NCBI GenBank assembly: GCA_002368355.1
Contig: AP018281.1
Coordinates: 2,976,001 to 3,040,000, forward strand
Length of the DNA stretch: 64,000 nucleotides
Direction: 5' to 3'
Origin: Chondrocystis sp. NIES-4102
GTDB lineage: Bacteria > Cyanobacteriota > Cyanobacteriia > Cyanobacteriales > Xenococcaceae
Made by a program: the position numbers and the translations under genes. A model generated the notes under the pieces. The model was not told where the DNA came from and made no database searches. It was given only the letters and a program-made list of their open reading frames with translations. Shown here one piece after another: positions 18,843-28,103 of this stretch. Position 1 is the stretch's first letter; each line of letters starts with the position of its first letter.

Positions 18843-20471
18843 TTATTTCTCATCAGGCTCAATTCCAGATCCTACAGGGGCAATAGAGTTTAATTTTAGT
18901 TCTGGTTGATCTTCCTCAACTTGTCGCAGATTCCATTCGTTTTTAAATAATAGTACAGGTCTTGACCAATTATCTTTAACTGCGATCGCATTGAAAATTC
19001 TACCTGCTTTCTCTAAAGCCTCCCAACCTCCATATACCCAACGGGCTACACTATAGGGTAGGGGTTCAATCATAGTCTCTACATTGTATTCATTTTGCAT
19101 CCGAAACTGAACTACTTCTATTTGTAGTTGTCCTACGGCAGCTAAGATAGGATCGCGTTTAAAATCATCAGTGGAGTACATGATCTGGATCGCCCCTTCT
19201 TCTCGCAATTCGGTAATACCTTTTTGAAATTGCTTAAATTTGGAAGGGTTAGGATTTTTGAGATAAGCAAATATTTCGGGCGAAAAACACGGAATTCCCT
19301 CATATTCAAGCTTTTTACCGTTATATATTGTATCCCCGATCGCAAATACGCCTGGATTATTTAAGCCGATAATATCCCCTGGGAAAGCTTCATCTAATGA
19401 CTCTCTCCCTTGAGCAAATAGTTTTTGAGGACGAGACAAACGCACGGTTTTACCTGTACGAGCGTGTTGTACTGTCATATCTTTTTCAAATTTTCCAGTG
19501 CAGACGCGCACAAATGCCACCCGATCTCGATGTTTAGGATCCATGTTTGCCTGAAGTTTAAAGACAAACCCTGTAAATTCTTCATACATAGGTTCAACCA
19601 CCCCAATTGAGGAATTATGAGCCTCTGGCTGTTGAGCATAGTCTAAAAAGGTTTTAAGAAATAGTTCCACCCCAAAATTTGTCATGGCACTACCAAAGAA
19701 AATCGGGGTTAATTTGCCAGCATGAACCTTTTCTAGGTCGAATTCTGCCCCAATCTCATCGAGGATTTCTAATTCTTCTTTTAGCTGGTAATAAAGTTCA
19801 GATTCTAAATAGGACTCTATACGTGGATCACCTAATTCTATAACTGTATCTTGGGCTGCTTTACTCCCATGAGAGCGACGTTCAAATAAATGAATTTTGC
19901 GCTCACGACGATCAAATACTCCTTTAAAGCGATCGCCCATGCCGATCGGCCAGTTGACAGCGTAGGTTTGTAACCCTAATTCTTGTTCGATTTCGTCAAT
20001 TAATTCAAAAGCATCTCTACCAGGACGATCTAACTTATTAACAAAAGTAAAAATCGGTAGCGATCGCAGTTGACAAACTTCAAATAGTTTACGGGTTTGG
20101 GGTTCTAATCCTTTTGCAGCATCTATCAACATCACGGAATTATCCGCAGCAGCTAAGGTACGATAGGTATCTTCACTAAAATCTTGGTGTCCTGGTGTAT
20201 CTAATAAATTAATTTGAAAGTTATTATAGATAAACTGTAACACTGTTGAAGTGATAGAAATACCCCTTTGCTGTTCCATTTCCATCCAGTCAGAAGTGGC
20301 TTTACGTTGTTCTCGACGCGCTTTTACCGCCCCTGCTTCATGAATTGCACCCCCGTAGAGTAGAAGTTTTTCGGTTAAGGTTGTTTTCCCTGCGTCAGGG
20401 TGAGAAATAATAGCAAAATTACGACGACTGGCTACCGCCTGTTGAATTTCAGTCTGAAGATCTGCAAGCAT
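18843..20471 (-). CDS. prfC: Peptide chain release factor 3
   Basis: This 542-residue translational GTPase recycles RF1/RF2 from the ribosome after termination. GTPase motifs are intact: G1 SHPDAGKTT at 23-31, the switch region [10 protein letters not shown]3 DTPGHQDF and G4 NKLDR. The downstream domains match RF3 (for example [19 protein letters not shown] and the [16 protein letters not shown] block). The length is typical. It is transcribed away from the toxin-antitoxin remnant and is separated from the flavoprotein gene by 117 bases. Confidence 0.95.
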   Translation of the reverse strand: MLADLQTEIQQAVASRRNFAIISHPDAGKTTLTEKLLLYGGAIHEAGAVKARREQRKATSDWMEMEQQRGISITSTVLQFIYNNFQINLLDTPGHQDFSEDTYRTLAAADNSVMLIDAAKGLEPQTRKLFEVCQLRSLPIFTFVNKLDRPGRDAFELIDEIEQELGLQTYAVNWPIGMGDRFKGVFDRRERKIHLFERRSHGSKAAQDTVIELGDPRIESYLESELYYQLKEELEILDEIGAEFDLEKVHAGKLTPIFFGSAMTNFGVELFLKTFLDYAQQPEAHNSSIGVVEPMYEEFTGFVFKLQANMDPKHRDRVAFVRVCTGKFEKDMTVQHARTGKTVRLSRPQKLFAQGRESLDEAFPGDIIGLNNPGVFAIGDTIYNGKKLEYEGIPCFSPEIFAYLKNPNPSKFKQFQKGITELREEGAIQIMYSTDDFKRDPILAAVGQLQIEVVQFRMQNEYNVETMIEPLPYSVARWVYGGWEALEKAGRIFNAIAVKDNWSRPVLLFKNEWNLRQVEEDQPELKLNSIAPVGSGIEPDEK

Positions 20472-20632
20472 GAACTATTTTTAGCAACAATTGTTATGGA
20501 TATTATATCTTTTGTTTGATGCTTAGTTGTTTTGTGCTATTTGGGTGAGGCGCAATAATCCTAATGTTAATTGTTAATTAATCTTCTAGTCTCACTATTT
20601 TGTTAATTAGAATAAGAATATAGTTAGTATTT

Positions 20633-20857
20633 ATGAATATTTCCAAGAGCAAACTCAAAAGTAAACTTTTAGAAATTTTAAGATTGGTAGATGAGGATAG
20701 AGAAATAATTGTTACTGATCGAGATAAACCTGTTGCCAAGATTGCTAAATATCAAAAAGTACCACCAACTATAGAGTTATTTCAAGATTTACGGGGTCAT
20801 GTAAAATACTTGGAAGATCTCACAACTGTGACTACAGAAGAATGGGGGGATATTTGA
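20633..20857 (+). CDS. Phd/YefM-type antitoxin
   Basis: The 74-residue protein has the antitoxin N-terminal DNA-binding core (SKLKSKLLEILRLVDEDREIIVTDRDKPVAKI) in which LLEILRLVDE and the VTDRDKPVAKI strand match Phd/VapB-like folds. The C-terminal half is acidic, as expected for a toxin-binding tail. Its stop TGA at 20855-20857 overlaps the TTG that would start the PIN toxin (20854), the usual translational coupling of such pairs. The partner is broken, so the antitoxin is an orphan unless it acts on another toxin. Confidence 0.75.
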   Translation: MNISKSKLKSKLLEILRLVDEDREIIVTDRDKPVAKIAKYQKVPPTIELFQDLRGHVKYLEDLTTVTTEEWGDI

Positions 20858-21207
20858 CCATTGTTTTAGATACTTGTGCCTTAATTTAGTGGATTGATGC
20901 TGATAAACTTTCTGCCAATAATTGAAAAAATGGAACAGTAATGGCTGTCTGGGAAATTGCGATTAAGCTAAGAAATTAAAAATGAGATTTAGGTACTAGT
21001 TTGGATATATATCTTGGCAGACTTAAGCAGTCAGATGTAGTAAAAATCGTTGCAGTCGATGAGGATGTTTTAGTTACAAGTATTAATCTGCAATGGTTAC
21101 ACCGAGATCCAGTGGATAGAATTGTGGTTGCATTAGCTTTGCATAATAATTGTCCAATTATTACCAAGGATCAGAACATAAGAGGGTTTTATCCTGATGT
21201 TATTTAG
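20854..21207 (+). pseudogene. PIN-domain (VapC-like) toxin, inactivated by four in-frame stops
   Basis: One unshifted reading frame gives a full-length VapC-like PIN protein of about 117 codons: IVLDTCALI with the first catalytic Asp, then WEIAIKL with the conserved Glu, DPVDRIVVALAL and IITKDQNIRGF with the later acids. It is interrupted by TAG at 20887, TGA at 20923, TAA at 20977 and TGA at 20983 and has no frameshift. The first stop replaces a Trp-like position in ALI-WID. The reading frame after the last stop (from 20986, or TTG 21001) is intact to the TAA/TAG end. These toxins cut RNA; a fragment lacking the N-terminal Asp should be inactive. Confidence 0.85.
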
Positions 21208-21306
21208 TGAAAAATCTTTTTCATTTTATTAATTAAACTAACCAGTGCGTTTATTAAATCTCTAGTTTAGATTAGTAGCAACATAATTATTTTTAAAAGT
21301 TACTAA

Positions 21307-22659
21307 ATGGCTACTATACCTCTGATTACTCAATCCCTTAACGATCTTAATATTGCACAAAATGCAGCTAACACCACCATTAATCTATTCCAACATTTCG
21401 ACGATCCTCTAACCACGGGTAAGATAGCTCGTTTTGAACTTTATGATAGCTCTTTGGGTGGGGGAGTGAGTAATGTCTTATTATTCGATCAACCTGGTGC
21501 GGGTGCGCCAGAAACAGTTAATAACTTTCTCAATTACGTTAATGATGGAGATTATGTAAATTCAATTATCCATCGTTCTATCCCTGGGTTTGTTATCCAA
21601 GGAGGGGGATTTACCTTTAAAAATTTAATGGTAGATCTAGTTCCCACTGATCCGCCTATAGTTAATGAGTTTAATTCCCAACGATCCAACACTAGAGGGA
21701 CGATCGCGATGGCAAAGGTAGGTAATGATCCTAATAGTGCTACTAGTCAATGGTTTTTTAATTTAGCTGACAACTCGGCAAATTTAGATAATCAAAATGG
21801 TGGGTTTACGGTTTTTGGCGAGGTACTAAGTCAAGGAGATCTTGCACCGATAGACGCGATCGCTTCTTTACCTGTGGAAGATGCCAGTAGTTTTTTAAAT
21901 CAACCAGCTTTAACTGATGTACCTGTTAATATTGAAAGTTCTAGTGCTATAGATGATAGTGACAATAACTTAGTACGTTACCGCAATATTAGCGTCTCGC
22001 AGACAGATGAGCTTAAATTTAAAGTTATTCATAATTCTAATCCTGATTTGGTTCAGGTAAGCCTCAATCAAGCTGAATTATCCCTAGATTACGCAGATAA
22101 TCGCAATGGTAGAGCGGAAATTATTATACAAGCTACAGATCTACAAGGTGATTCGGTTGTAGATAGTTTTGATCTTACTGTAGGCAATGTTCAACCCTAT
22201 CCAACTAATCGAGGTGCAACGATCTATCGCTTTTTAAATAATGATACAGGAGTTCATCTTTATACTGCTTCTAAAATTGAGCGAGACCATATATTGAATA
22301 ATTTGCCCAATTATAAATTGGAGAGTTTAGCCTATGCCAGTATTGATAATCTCACTGGAAACCCAGCCCCACAAAAGGTTTATCGTTTTTTAAATAAAGA
22401 CACAGGTACTCATTTGTATACTCTTTCGGAAGTGGAAAAACAAAGTGTGGAGACGAATTTAAAGAACTTTACTTTAGAAACAGAGTCTTTATTTGCATAC
22501 GCTCAAGCACAACCTAATAGTATTCCTGTCTATCGTTTTTACAATACCCAAACAGGAGCGCATTTTTATACACCCTCAGAAGTAGAAAGAAATGTCGTTG
22601 AAGACACTTTACCTAACTATAATCCTGAAGGTATTGCCTATTATGCTTTGCCGATTTAA
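21307..22659 (+). CDS. Cyclophilin-type peptidyl-prolyl isomerase fused to DUF5648 repeats
   Basis: The 450-residue protein has a cyclophilin domain at about 30-205 (NNFLNYVNDGDYVNSIIHR, GFVIQGGGF, GTIAMAKVGNDPNSATSQWF, GFTVFGEVL), a beta-rich linker with a cadherin-like look (SLDYADNRNGRAEIIIQATD), and three C-terminal repeats beginning near residues 304, 357 and 407: YRFLNNDTGVHLYTAS, YRFLNKDTGTHLYTLS and YRFYNTQTGAHFYTPS. The repeats match DUF5648, common in secreted bacterial proteins. The cyclophilin core's FVIQGG and FFNL-like residues look intact, so isomerase activity is plausible. No obvious signal peptide is present. The combination suggests an extracellular or surface-bound folding factor, which is inference. 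Confidence 0.85.
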   Translation: MATIPLITQSLNDLNIAQNAANTTINLFQHFDDPLTTGKIARFELYDSSLGGGVSNVLLFDQPGAGAPETVNNFLNYVNDGDYVNSIIHRSIPGFVIQGGGFTFKNLMVDLVPTDPPIVNEFNSQRSNTRGTIAMAKVGNDPNSATSQWFFNLADNSANLDNQNGGFTVFGEVLSQGDLAPIDAIASLPVEDASSFLNQPALTDVPVNIESSSAIDDSDNNLVRYRNISVSQTDELKFKVIHNSNPDLVQVSLNQAELSLDYADNRNGRAEIIIQATDLQGDSVVDSFDLTVGNVQPYPTNRGATIYRFLNNDTGVHLYTASKIERDHILNNLPNYKLESLAYASIDNLTGNPAPQKVYRFLNKDTGTHLYTLSEVEKQSVETNLKNFTLETESLFAYAQAQPNSIPVYRFYNTQTGAHFYTPSEVERNVVEDTLPNYNPEGIAYYALPI

Positions 22660-22789
22660 ATTTGATTGTTGCTTACTGTACTTTTGCTTTTATAATTTCC
22701 CTTTAAGCCTTGGGGAAGAGATATCAGCAAGCTAATAAGTGGCTCATCTTGATAAAATAGCAGGCGGAAGGAGGATCTTTTCTTAATTA

Positions 22790-23911
22790 TTATCTTTCTA
22801 AAGTTAATTCCTCTTTCTTGCCTAAGATACCTTGAGGTCGCCACATCATCAATAACATTAAAATTAAGCCTATCACCATAATCCGAAACGCACCCTCTTG
22901 AGAACTATCAAACCAACCTAATTTAGGTAAATAAAACCTGGTTAAAGCATCATATGCCCAAAAGATAATTGCTCCCAATATCGCCCCAGGATTCTTTCCA
23001 GCACCACCTAAAACCACCATTGTCCAAACATTAAAGGTAACTAAAGTCTCAAAATTACTAGGATAGATGGTTGTCAATTGCCAAGCATAAAACCCTCCAG
23101 CAATTCCTGCGATCGCTCCCCCCAGCATTAATGCCTGAAGTTTATACCAAAATACGTTTTTTCCCAAGGCTCTGGCTATTTCTTCGTCTTCTCTGATGGC
23201 TTTTAAAACTCTACCCCAAGGTGATTTTACTAGTAATTCTAGTCCCCAATAGACAATGGCTACCGTTATCAAGACAAGTAGCATTAGTCCTGCTTTATAG
23301 TTGTAGTCAAGTAAAGCTATGCAACCATTGATATATACAGTTAAAATAATTCCCAAACCCAAAATTGCCCAGATAATCATGCTCATTCGCTGTTTGGGTT
23401 GATAATTTCTACTCTTACTTGCTCTTGCTTCTCTAGGTTGGGAAAGTCTGATACCTTGCCATAATTGCCAAGTCGCAAAGATTGCTAATAAAGTTAAAAT
23501 GGCAATTAAAATGTATTTCTGGATCACATTAGGCTCAAATAAATCTAAGGGTAGAGGGAAACGCTGAATTCCAAAAGAACCTTTAGTTAACCATTCTTCA
23601 TTTAAAGCGATTAAACGTAGTAACTCTGATACACCAATGGTTACAATGGCTAGATAATCTTCTCTTAATCTGAGGGTAGACATCCCAATTAATAAGCCTA
23701 ATAAGGCTGCGATCGCCGAACCGATTAAAATGGCGATAATTAACGGTATTCCTTGCAAACTCAATAGCACAGTAGCATAAGCCCCTACAGTCATAAAGGC
23801 AACATGACCAAAATTGATTAGCCCTGCATAACCCCACTGTAAATTTAAACCTAGGGCGAACAAAATATATAAGCCTATATAGATTGTCAAGAAAACTAAA
23901 TACCCAACCAT
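22790..23911 (-). CDS. Branched-chain/neutral amino acid ABC transporter permease, LivM type
   Basis: This 373-residue inner-membrane permease shows the LivM pattern: GLNLQWGYAGLINFGHVAFMTVGAYA in the first third, STLRLREDYLAIVTIGVSELLRL, then the ATP-binding-protein contact loop SPWGRVLKAIREDEEIARALGKN and the C-terminal GVFAGIAGG-like helix (IAGIAGGFYAWQ). A positively charged central insert (SQPREARASKSRNYQPKQ) is longer than in E. coli LivM. In cyanobacteria such a permease usually belongs to the Nat neutral amino acid uptake system, whose other genes are often scattered; none is adjacent here. The cut between the two permease subunits NatC and NatD cannot be made from this alone. Confidence 0.88.
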   Translation of the reverse strand: MVGYLVFLTIYIGLYILFALGLNLQWGYAGLINFGHVAFMTVGAYATVLLSLQGIPLIIAILIGSAIAALLGLLIGMSTLRLREDYLAIVTIGVSELLRLIALNEEWLTKGSFGIQRFPLPLDLFEPNVIQKYILIAILTLLAIFATWQLWQGIRLSQPREARASKSRNYQPKQRMSMIIWAILGLGIILTVYINGCIALLDYNYKAGLMLLVLITVAIVYWGLELLVKSPWGRVLKAIREDEEIARALGKNVFWYKLQALMLGGAIAGIAGGFYAWQLTTIYPSNFETLVTFNVWTMVVLGGAGKNPGAILGAIIFWAYDALTRFYLPKLGWFDSSQEGAFRIMVIGLILMLLMMWRPQGILGKKEELTLER

Positions 23912-24253
23912 AAATGTTGATGATGCTGTTAAATACGATTTTGCACCTGATTGTAACTTAGCAATTGATTTACTGAGTTATCTATCTAAGCAAAAATTAC
24001 ATTTAAGCTATATTTGACGCCAACCGCTTTCTATCTGTAAACAGCAAAATCACCCTAGCAGTTAGGTTATAAATAAGTTAATTTATGAAATGCTCAACGC
24101 CTAAGTTGACCTGCACTGATTAAACCTTAAGATTGCTAATAAATGAAGGTTAAATGTTTATGATTATCTCCATTACACACTTAAGATTTACAAATTCTCT
24201 GCTCAGACGCGAATCTAATTTTATATAACTACTTAATAATACCATAATAACAG
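23912..24253. other. AT-rich spacer between divergent genes
   Basis: This 342-base region separates the divergent permease and sulfotransferase genes. It must hold both promoters. I see no open frame, repeat or recognisable operator in it. Confidence 0.4.
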
Positions 24254-25348
24254 ATGACCTTAGTACAAACATTACAAGCCGTAGAAGAAACAAAACTACT
24301 GACTAAATTATCATCTCAAGAGAAGTTAATATTTATTGGTGAGCCTGAAATACTAATTTATATCCAGAAATTTATTACTAGTAATCAGCTTAGTGATGAT
24401 CATGATTATTGTGATATTAATCTTAAGGAACTTTCCTTCCCTTCTATACGTTTCTCAAAATATCAAGCAATTATAATTGTAGCTTTGGAAGATGAAAATC
24501 ATGTATTGGAACAAGTTAAGCATCAATTAGAAAATTTACAATTAAATATACCTATCTTAAGACTGTTTGCTGATATATTTATCAATATTATTTGTCAAAG
24601 AGAACTATTGCAGCTAACCATAGATGAGTTACAAAAAGCTAAACTAGCTTATGCTATTTTTACTACTCCCCGTTCAGGCTCTACTTATCTTTGCGAACTT
24701 TTACAATCTACTAATATTGCTGGTTATCCTTCAGAGCATTTTCGATTGGCAACTCAAGAATTGGCTCACAATTGCAATTTCGATTATTTTAGACTATTAA
24801 ATAATTTAATAAAATATCGTTCTACTAAAAATGGTATTTTTGGTACTAAATTTATTTCCCATTTCCTGTTTGAATTACAGCGAACTAAACCTGAGTTTAA
24901 AAAACTTTTTGAGTATATTGATAAATTTATTCTGCTAGTGAGGGAAGATAAAATAGCTCAAGCTGTTTCTATAGTTCTGGCTCAGAAAACTAGTGTTTGG
25001 CATCTTTACGATAATAGTAAAAAAATGGATTACCAATCAAAGCTGGGAGAGATTAAGATTGATGAAGCCTTGCTTACGGATGTGGAACAAAAATATACAG
25101 CTATTATCAATCAAGAAGCTCGTTTAAAGAAAATTTTAGAGAATAATAAAATAAAATCTTTAGAAGTAATTTATGAAGATGTTGTTATAGATCCTAAGTT
25201 AGAAGTTAATAAGATTTTAGACTATCTCGAAATTGATAGACCGCAGACAGAAAATATACAAATTAGTTCTAATTTAAAAAAAATGCCTTCGGAGATTTCA
25301 CAAGAAATTATCCGTCAATTTAAACATAGAAAAAGCCTAATAAAATAA
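24254..25348 (+). CDS. Stf0-like sulfotransferase with an N-terminal extra domain
   Basis: Of 364 residues, the part from about 130 on fits the Stf0 sulfotransferase family: the PAPS-binding loop TTPRSGSTYLCELL (about 137-150), GYPSEHF, and GIFGTKFISH with the helix that follows, ILLVREDKIAQAVS as the 3'-phosphate site, and WHLYD. Stf0 enzymes transfer sulfate from PAPS, classically to trehalose. The first 110 residues (KLIFIGEPEILIYIQKF ... IIIVALEDENHVLEQ) look like an alpha/beta domain that Stf0 proteins normally lack. Acceptor is unknown. The gene is monocistronic in appearance. Confidence 0.75.
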   Translation: MTLVQTLQAVEETKLLTKLSSQEKLIFIGEPEILIYIQKFITSNQLSDDHDYCDINLKELSFPSIRFSKYQAIIIVALEDENHVLEQVKHQLENLQLNIPILRLFADIFINIICQRELLQLTIDELQKAKLAYAIFTTPRSGSTYLCELLQSTNIAGYPSEHFRLATQELAHNCNFDYFRLLNNLIKYRSTKNGIFGTKFISHFLFELQRTKPEFKKLFEYIDKFILLVREDKIAQAVSIVLAQKTSVWHLYDNSKKMDYQSKLGEIKIDEALLTDVEQKYTAIINQEARLKKILENNKIKSLEVIYEDVVIDPKLEVNKILDYLEIDRPQTENIQISSNLKKMPSEISQEIIRQFKHRKSLIK

Positions 25349-25628
25349 GTAAAATTACTTATAACTCAAGGCAAAGCTCTACTTCTAATCAGGTATTAAA
25401 AAACAGTATATTTTAGGTACTGCTGATTTAATACTATATTTCCTTTAAGAAAAAAAGTAATTTTACTCCGCATTTTCCTTGACTATTAACATTACTTATG
25501 TGTAAAATAATACTTAATGTTAATTAACTTAAGATAACTTTTTGTAACCTTAAGGCACGGTAACTTAATTCTGAGCAATTTATAACATCTTTAAATAATT
25601 ACCAGTACATAGGAGATATATAAATACA

Positions 25629-26078
25629 ATGGGAAAGAAAGATTATTTCTTAGAACCTGATGATGCTATGACTATGGGCAACATCAACTATATGAGAAAA
25701 GCCATAAGAACTAAAAGGACTTTTCCCAAAACTTTGAAAAATCCAGAAGGCTTCTTTTTAGATAACGAAGTATCTTCAATGGATAACAGGGCTAAAAATA
25801 AAAACAGAACTAATCTGTATGAACAAAGCAACACCGCCCAAGATACTACTATGAACACTGTTTTTAGTCCTGTTGCTAGTTCCCAAGGTCAACCTTCCAT
25901 TACAGGAGGTTCAGCCGTAACTCAAACTAATCCTAATACTTTAAAAGACAATACTAAGCAGATTGCCTCTAACTTTAAATTTGAGCCTGTAAAAACTAAT
26001 GCACAAGAGCGTCGTAAACAGGACGATGGATTAGATATGTTCCGCAACATGGCTAAAACTATGCGCGGTAAAAGATAA
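25629..26078 (+). CDS. Unrecognised 149-residue polar protein
   Basis: I do not recognise this family. The protein begins MGKKDYFLEPDDAMTMGN and has a basic N-terminal half (RKAIRTKRTFPKTLKNPEGF), a low-complexity Ser/Thr/Asn/Gln middle (about 60-115) likely to be disordered, and a basic C-terminus (RNMAKTMRGKR). It has no signal peptide or membrane segment. AGGAG at 25611-25615 is 13 bases before the ATG, and a strong hairpin terminator follows 38 bases after the stop, so it is a genuine, single-gene transcript. The ordered ends with a disordered centre suggest a linker or nucleic-acid-binding role, which is speculation. Confidence 0.7.
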   Translation: MGKKDYFLEPDDAMTMGNINYMRKAIRTKRTFPKTLKNPEGFFLDNEVSSMDNRAKNKNRTNLYEQSNTAQDTTMNTVFSPVASSQGQPSITGGSAVTQTNPNTLKDNTKQIASNFKFEPVKTNAQERRKQDDGLDMFRNMAKTMRGKR

Positions 26079-26115
26079 ATATTTAGTTTAATCTTCAATA
26101 GTAAATAATATTTGG

Positions 26116-26154
26116 CACGGCGACATAAGTAAAAACCGCCGTGTTTATTTTTTT
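26116..26154 (+). terminator. Rho-independent terminator after the 149-residue gene
   Basis: CACGGCG (26116-26122) pairs with CGCCGTG (26137-26143) around a 14-base loop, followed by TTTATTTTTTT. It lies between convergent genes and ends 2 bases from the cobH stop. Confidence 0.88.
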
Positions 26155-26155
26155 A

Positions 26156-26803
26156 TTAGTTGTCTTGTTGATATGCTTGCCAAGTTAGTCTTAACAAACT
26201 TTTAAAAATTGCAGATGCGACTGTCGCACCACCTTTAATACTATCTACGTAAATTAAAGGAATTGAAGAATTAATTAAACTTGACTTTTGTTCGGAATTA
26301 ATTAATAAAGGTGCAGTTGCGATCGCTAAACTGGGATTAATAGTTTTATATTTAATTAGTTCAGCCAAAGTTTGTAGAGCAGTCGCATCTTGTCCTACTA
26401 TAAAAATAGCCTGAGGATGCTTACTCGCTAGAGTTTCTAACCCATAAGCAGTTTTAGTTTTAGTTTTACTTGTTTGTGTTGCTTTAGTAGCAGCGCAATA
26501 AACAGGATTACGAAAAGAACCTTGAAGTTTGGGAACAATACTTACTTGGATTTCAGGTACATCAACCACGATGGGACTACAAGCAGTAATTGCAGCAGCC
26601 CCTTTAGATAAAGCCCCATTGTTAAACTTTAGGATAGATTCATACTCAAAATCAGCCGTATGATAAATAACCTGACGAATGATTTCGTATTCAGAAGCTT
26701 TCAGTTGGCGGTTGCTATGTTCGAGTTGGTGATCAATTACGGCTAAAGAGGAAGCCTCTATAAAATCTAAATTCATAGTAGGTGATTTAATTGATATCTC
26801 CAT
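26156..26803 (-). CDS. cobH: Precorrin-8X methylmutase
   Basis: This 215-residue enzyme of the corrin ring pathway moves a methyl group from C-11 to C-12 to give hydrogenobyrinate (or the cobalt form). The conserved YHTADFEY is present, with the catalytic His at residue 48, followed by GAAAI, DVPEI and the C-terminal GGATVASAIFKSL block. The length agrees with CobH/CbiC. It is preceded by a short tatA gene 11 bases upstream and probably transcribed with it. No cobalamin riboswitch was seen upstream. Confidence 0.92.
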   Translation of the reverse strand: MEISIKSPTMNLDFIEASSLAVIDHQLEHSNRQLKASEYEIIRQVIYHTADFEYESILKFNNGALSKGAAAITACSPIVVDVPEIQVSIVPKLQGSFRNPVYCAATKATQTSKTKTKTAYGLETLASKHPQAIFIVGQDATALQTLAELIKYKTINPSLAIATAPLLINSEQKSSLINSSIPLIYVDSIKGGATVASAIFKSLLRLTWQAYQQDN

Positions 26804-26814
26804 GCTAATATCGT

Positions 26815-26988
26815 TTATTCTCGGTCTTTCTCTCGCTCATCATCTAATTGGGGATTATCCATTTCCTCTTTAAAACCTCGGATAGTTTTACCAAGCGCGC
26901 TACCAATTTCTGGGATTTTTTTTGGCCCAAAAATGAGAATTGCTACCACAGCAATAATTGCTACCTCAGGAACACCTAAACCAAACAT
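26815..26988 (-). CDS. tatA: Twin-arginine translocase subunit TatA/E
   Basis: This short gene encodes 57 residues: a membrane helix (VAIIAVVAILIFG), the hallmark FGPKKIPEIGSALGKTIRGFK amphipathic hinge and an acidic tail (MDNPQLDDEREKDRE). TatA forms the protein-conducting ring of the Tat system that exports folded proteins across plasma and thylakoid membranes. AGGAG (26997-27001) lies 8 bases upstream of the ATG. The length is within the TatA/E range for cyanobacteria. It precedes cobH by 11 bases on the same strand and is divergent from pcyA. A Tat-type signal is present on the superoxide dismutase at 37323, a plausible client. Confidence 0.92.
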   Translation of the reverse strand: MFGLGVPEVAIIAVVAILIFGPKKIPEIGSALGKTIRGFKEEMDNPQLDDEREKDRE

Positions 26989-27129
26989 AATTAAATCTCC
27001 TGCACTAAAATCGATTACGATTAATAGCTATATATATCTATAAAGTTAGTCATCAGTATATCGTTAAAATTACAAACATCTGTGGCTACTAAACCTTATT
27101 GCCTAGATTAAAGCGTTTTTATAATTGTA

Positions 27130-27909
27130 ATGTTAGAAACTTCTCAACCTTCTCTGCGTCAAGAACAACACCCCCTAATTCATCGACTCGCTGAACGAAT
27201 TCTTAATTATTGGCAGAAATATTTACAACTTTCCGCCTATTCTTTACCTGAAGGATTAGGTTATGTTGAGGGCAAATTAGAAGGGGAGAGATTGCGTATT
27301 GAAAATCGCTGTTATCAAACTCCTCAGTTTCGTAAAATGCACCTAGAATTAGCTAAGGTGGGCAATAATTTGGATATTCTTCATTGTGTGATGTTTCCCC
27401 ATCCTGAATATCCCCTGCCGATGTTTGGGTGCGATATCGTAGCTGGTAGAGGCGGAATTAGTGCTGCGATCGCTGATCTTTCTCCCACTACCCCCACTAA
27501 AACTTTGTCAACTGGTTATTTAGACCAACTTTCGGCTTTACCTAAGATAGATTTTACAGAATTAAGAGAATTACCCCCCTGGGCTGATATATTTTCACAA
27601 TACTGTTTGTTTATTCGCCCTCATAATCTTGAGGAGGAACAGAATTTTTTAGAACGTGCTTCTAGTTATTTGCGTATTCATTGTCAAGAGGCGGTTAAGT
27701 CTACTCCAGTATCTGTAGAACAACGAGAATTATATTTAGCTGGACAAAGATATTACTGTACTAAGCAACAACAAAATGATAAAACTCGCCGAGTGTTAGA
27801 AAAGGCTTTCGGTCAAGAGTGGGCGGATAATTATCTTACTACTGTGCTGTTTGATGTTCCTGAAAATAAGCAAGATGAATCTAAAGACTTGTTGCCTCAG
27901 TCTCCTTAG
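27130..27909 (+). CDS. pcyA: Phycocyanobilin:ferredoxin oxidoreductase
   Basis: This 259-residue enzyme reduces biliverdin IXalpha to phycocyanobilin by four electrons from ferredoxin, supplying chromophores for phycobilisomes and phytochromes. The family segment IENRCYQTPQFRKMHLELAK and CVMFPHPEYPLPMFGCDIVAG are clear. With an offset of three residues from the Synechocystis enzyme, the catalytic residues are E73, H85 and D102, all present. It is transcribed alone, divergent from tatA-cobH. The complete length and intact active site point to function. Confidence 0.96.
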   Translation: MLETSQPSLRQEQHPLIHRLAERILNYWQKYLQLSAYSLPEGLGYVEGKLEGERLRIENRCYQTPQFRKMHLELAKVGNNLDILHCVMFPHPEYPLPMFGCDIVAGRGGISAAIADLSPTTPTKTLSTGYLDQLSALPKIDFTELRELPPWADIFSQYCLFIRPHNLEEEQNFLERASSYLRIHCQEAVKSTPVSVEQRELYLAGQRYYCTKQQQNDKTRRVLEKAFGQEWADNYLTTVLFDVPENKQDESKDLLPQSP

Positions 27910-28103
27910 TTATTCAGAGATGATTTAAGACAAGGATGGTGGTAACGGTTATTTAAGTTACTGGATTTTATATGGATATAGCAGATCAGCGCAAAGGTTA
28001 GGACAATGGATATTAAACTCACGCAAAGAACTCCTAGTGTGTCATTGGTTTGCTAGACAAATGTATAGTGCTAAGAACTAAGTATTAGGTATTGCACTTA
28101 ATA

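Noticed and set aside
20854-21000. Programmed stop readthrough or a recoded toxin
   Set aside because: There are four stops of all three kinds in one short gene, no structure or recoding signal is obvious, and simple decay explains it.
26989-27129. A cobalamin riboswitch for cobH
   Set aside because: The space between tatA and pcyA has no B12-box-like conserved block and is too short for the element plus promoters.
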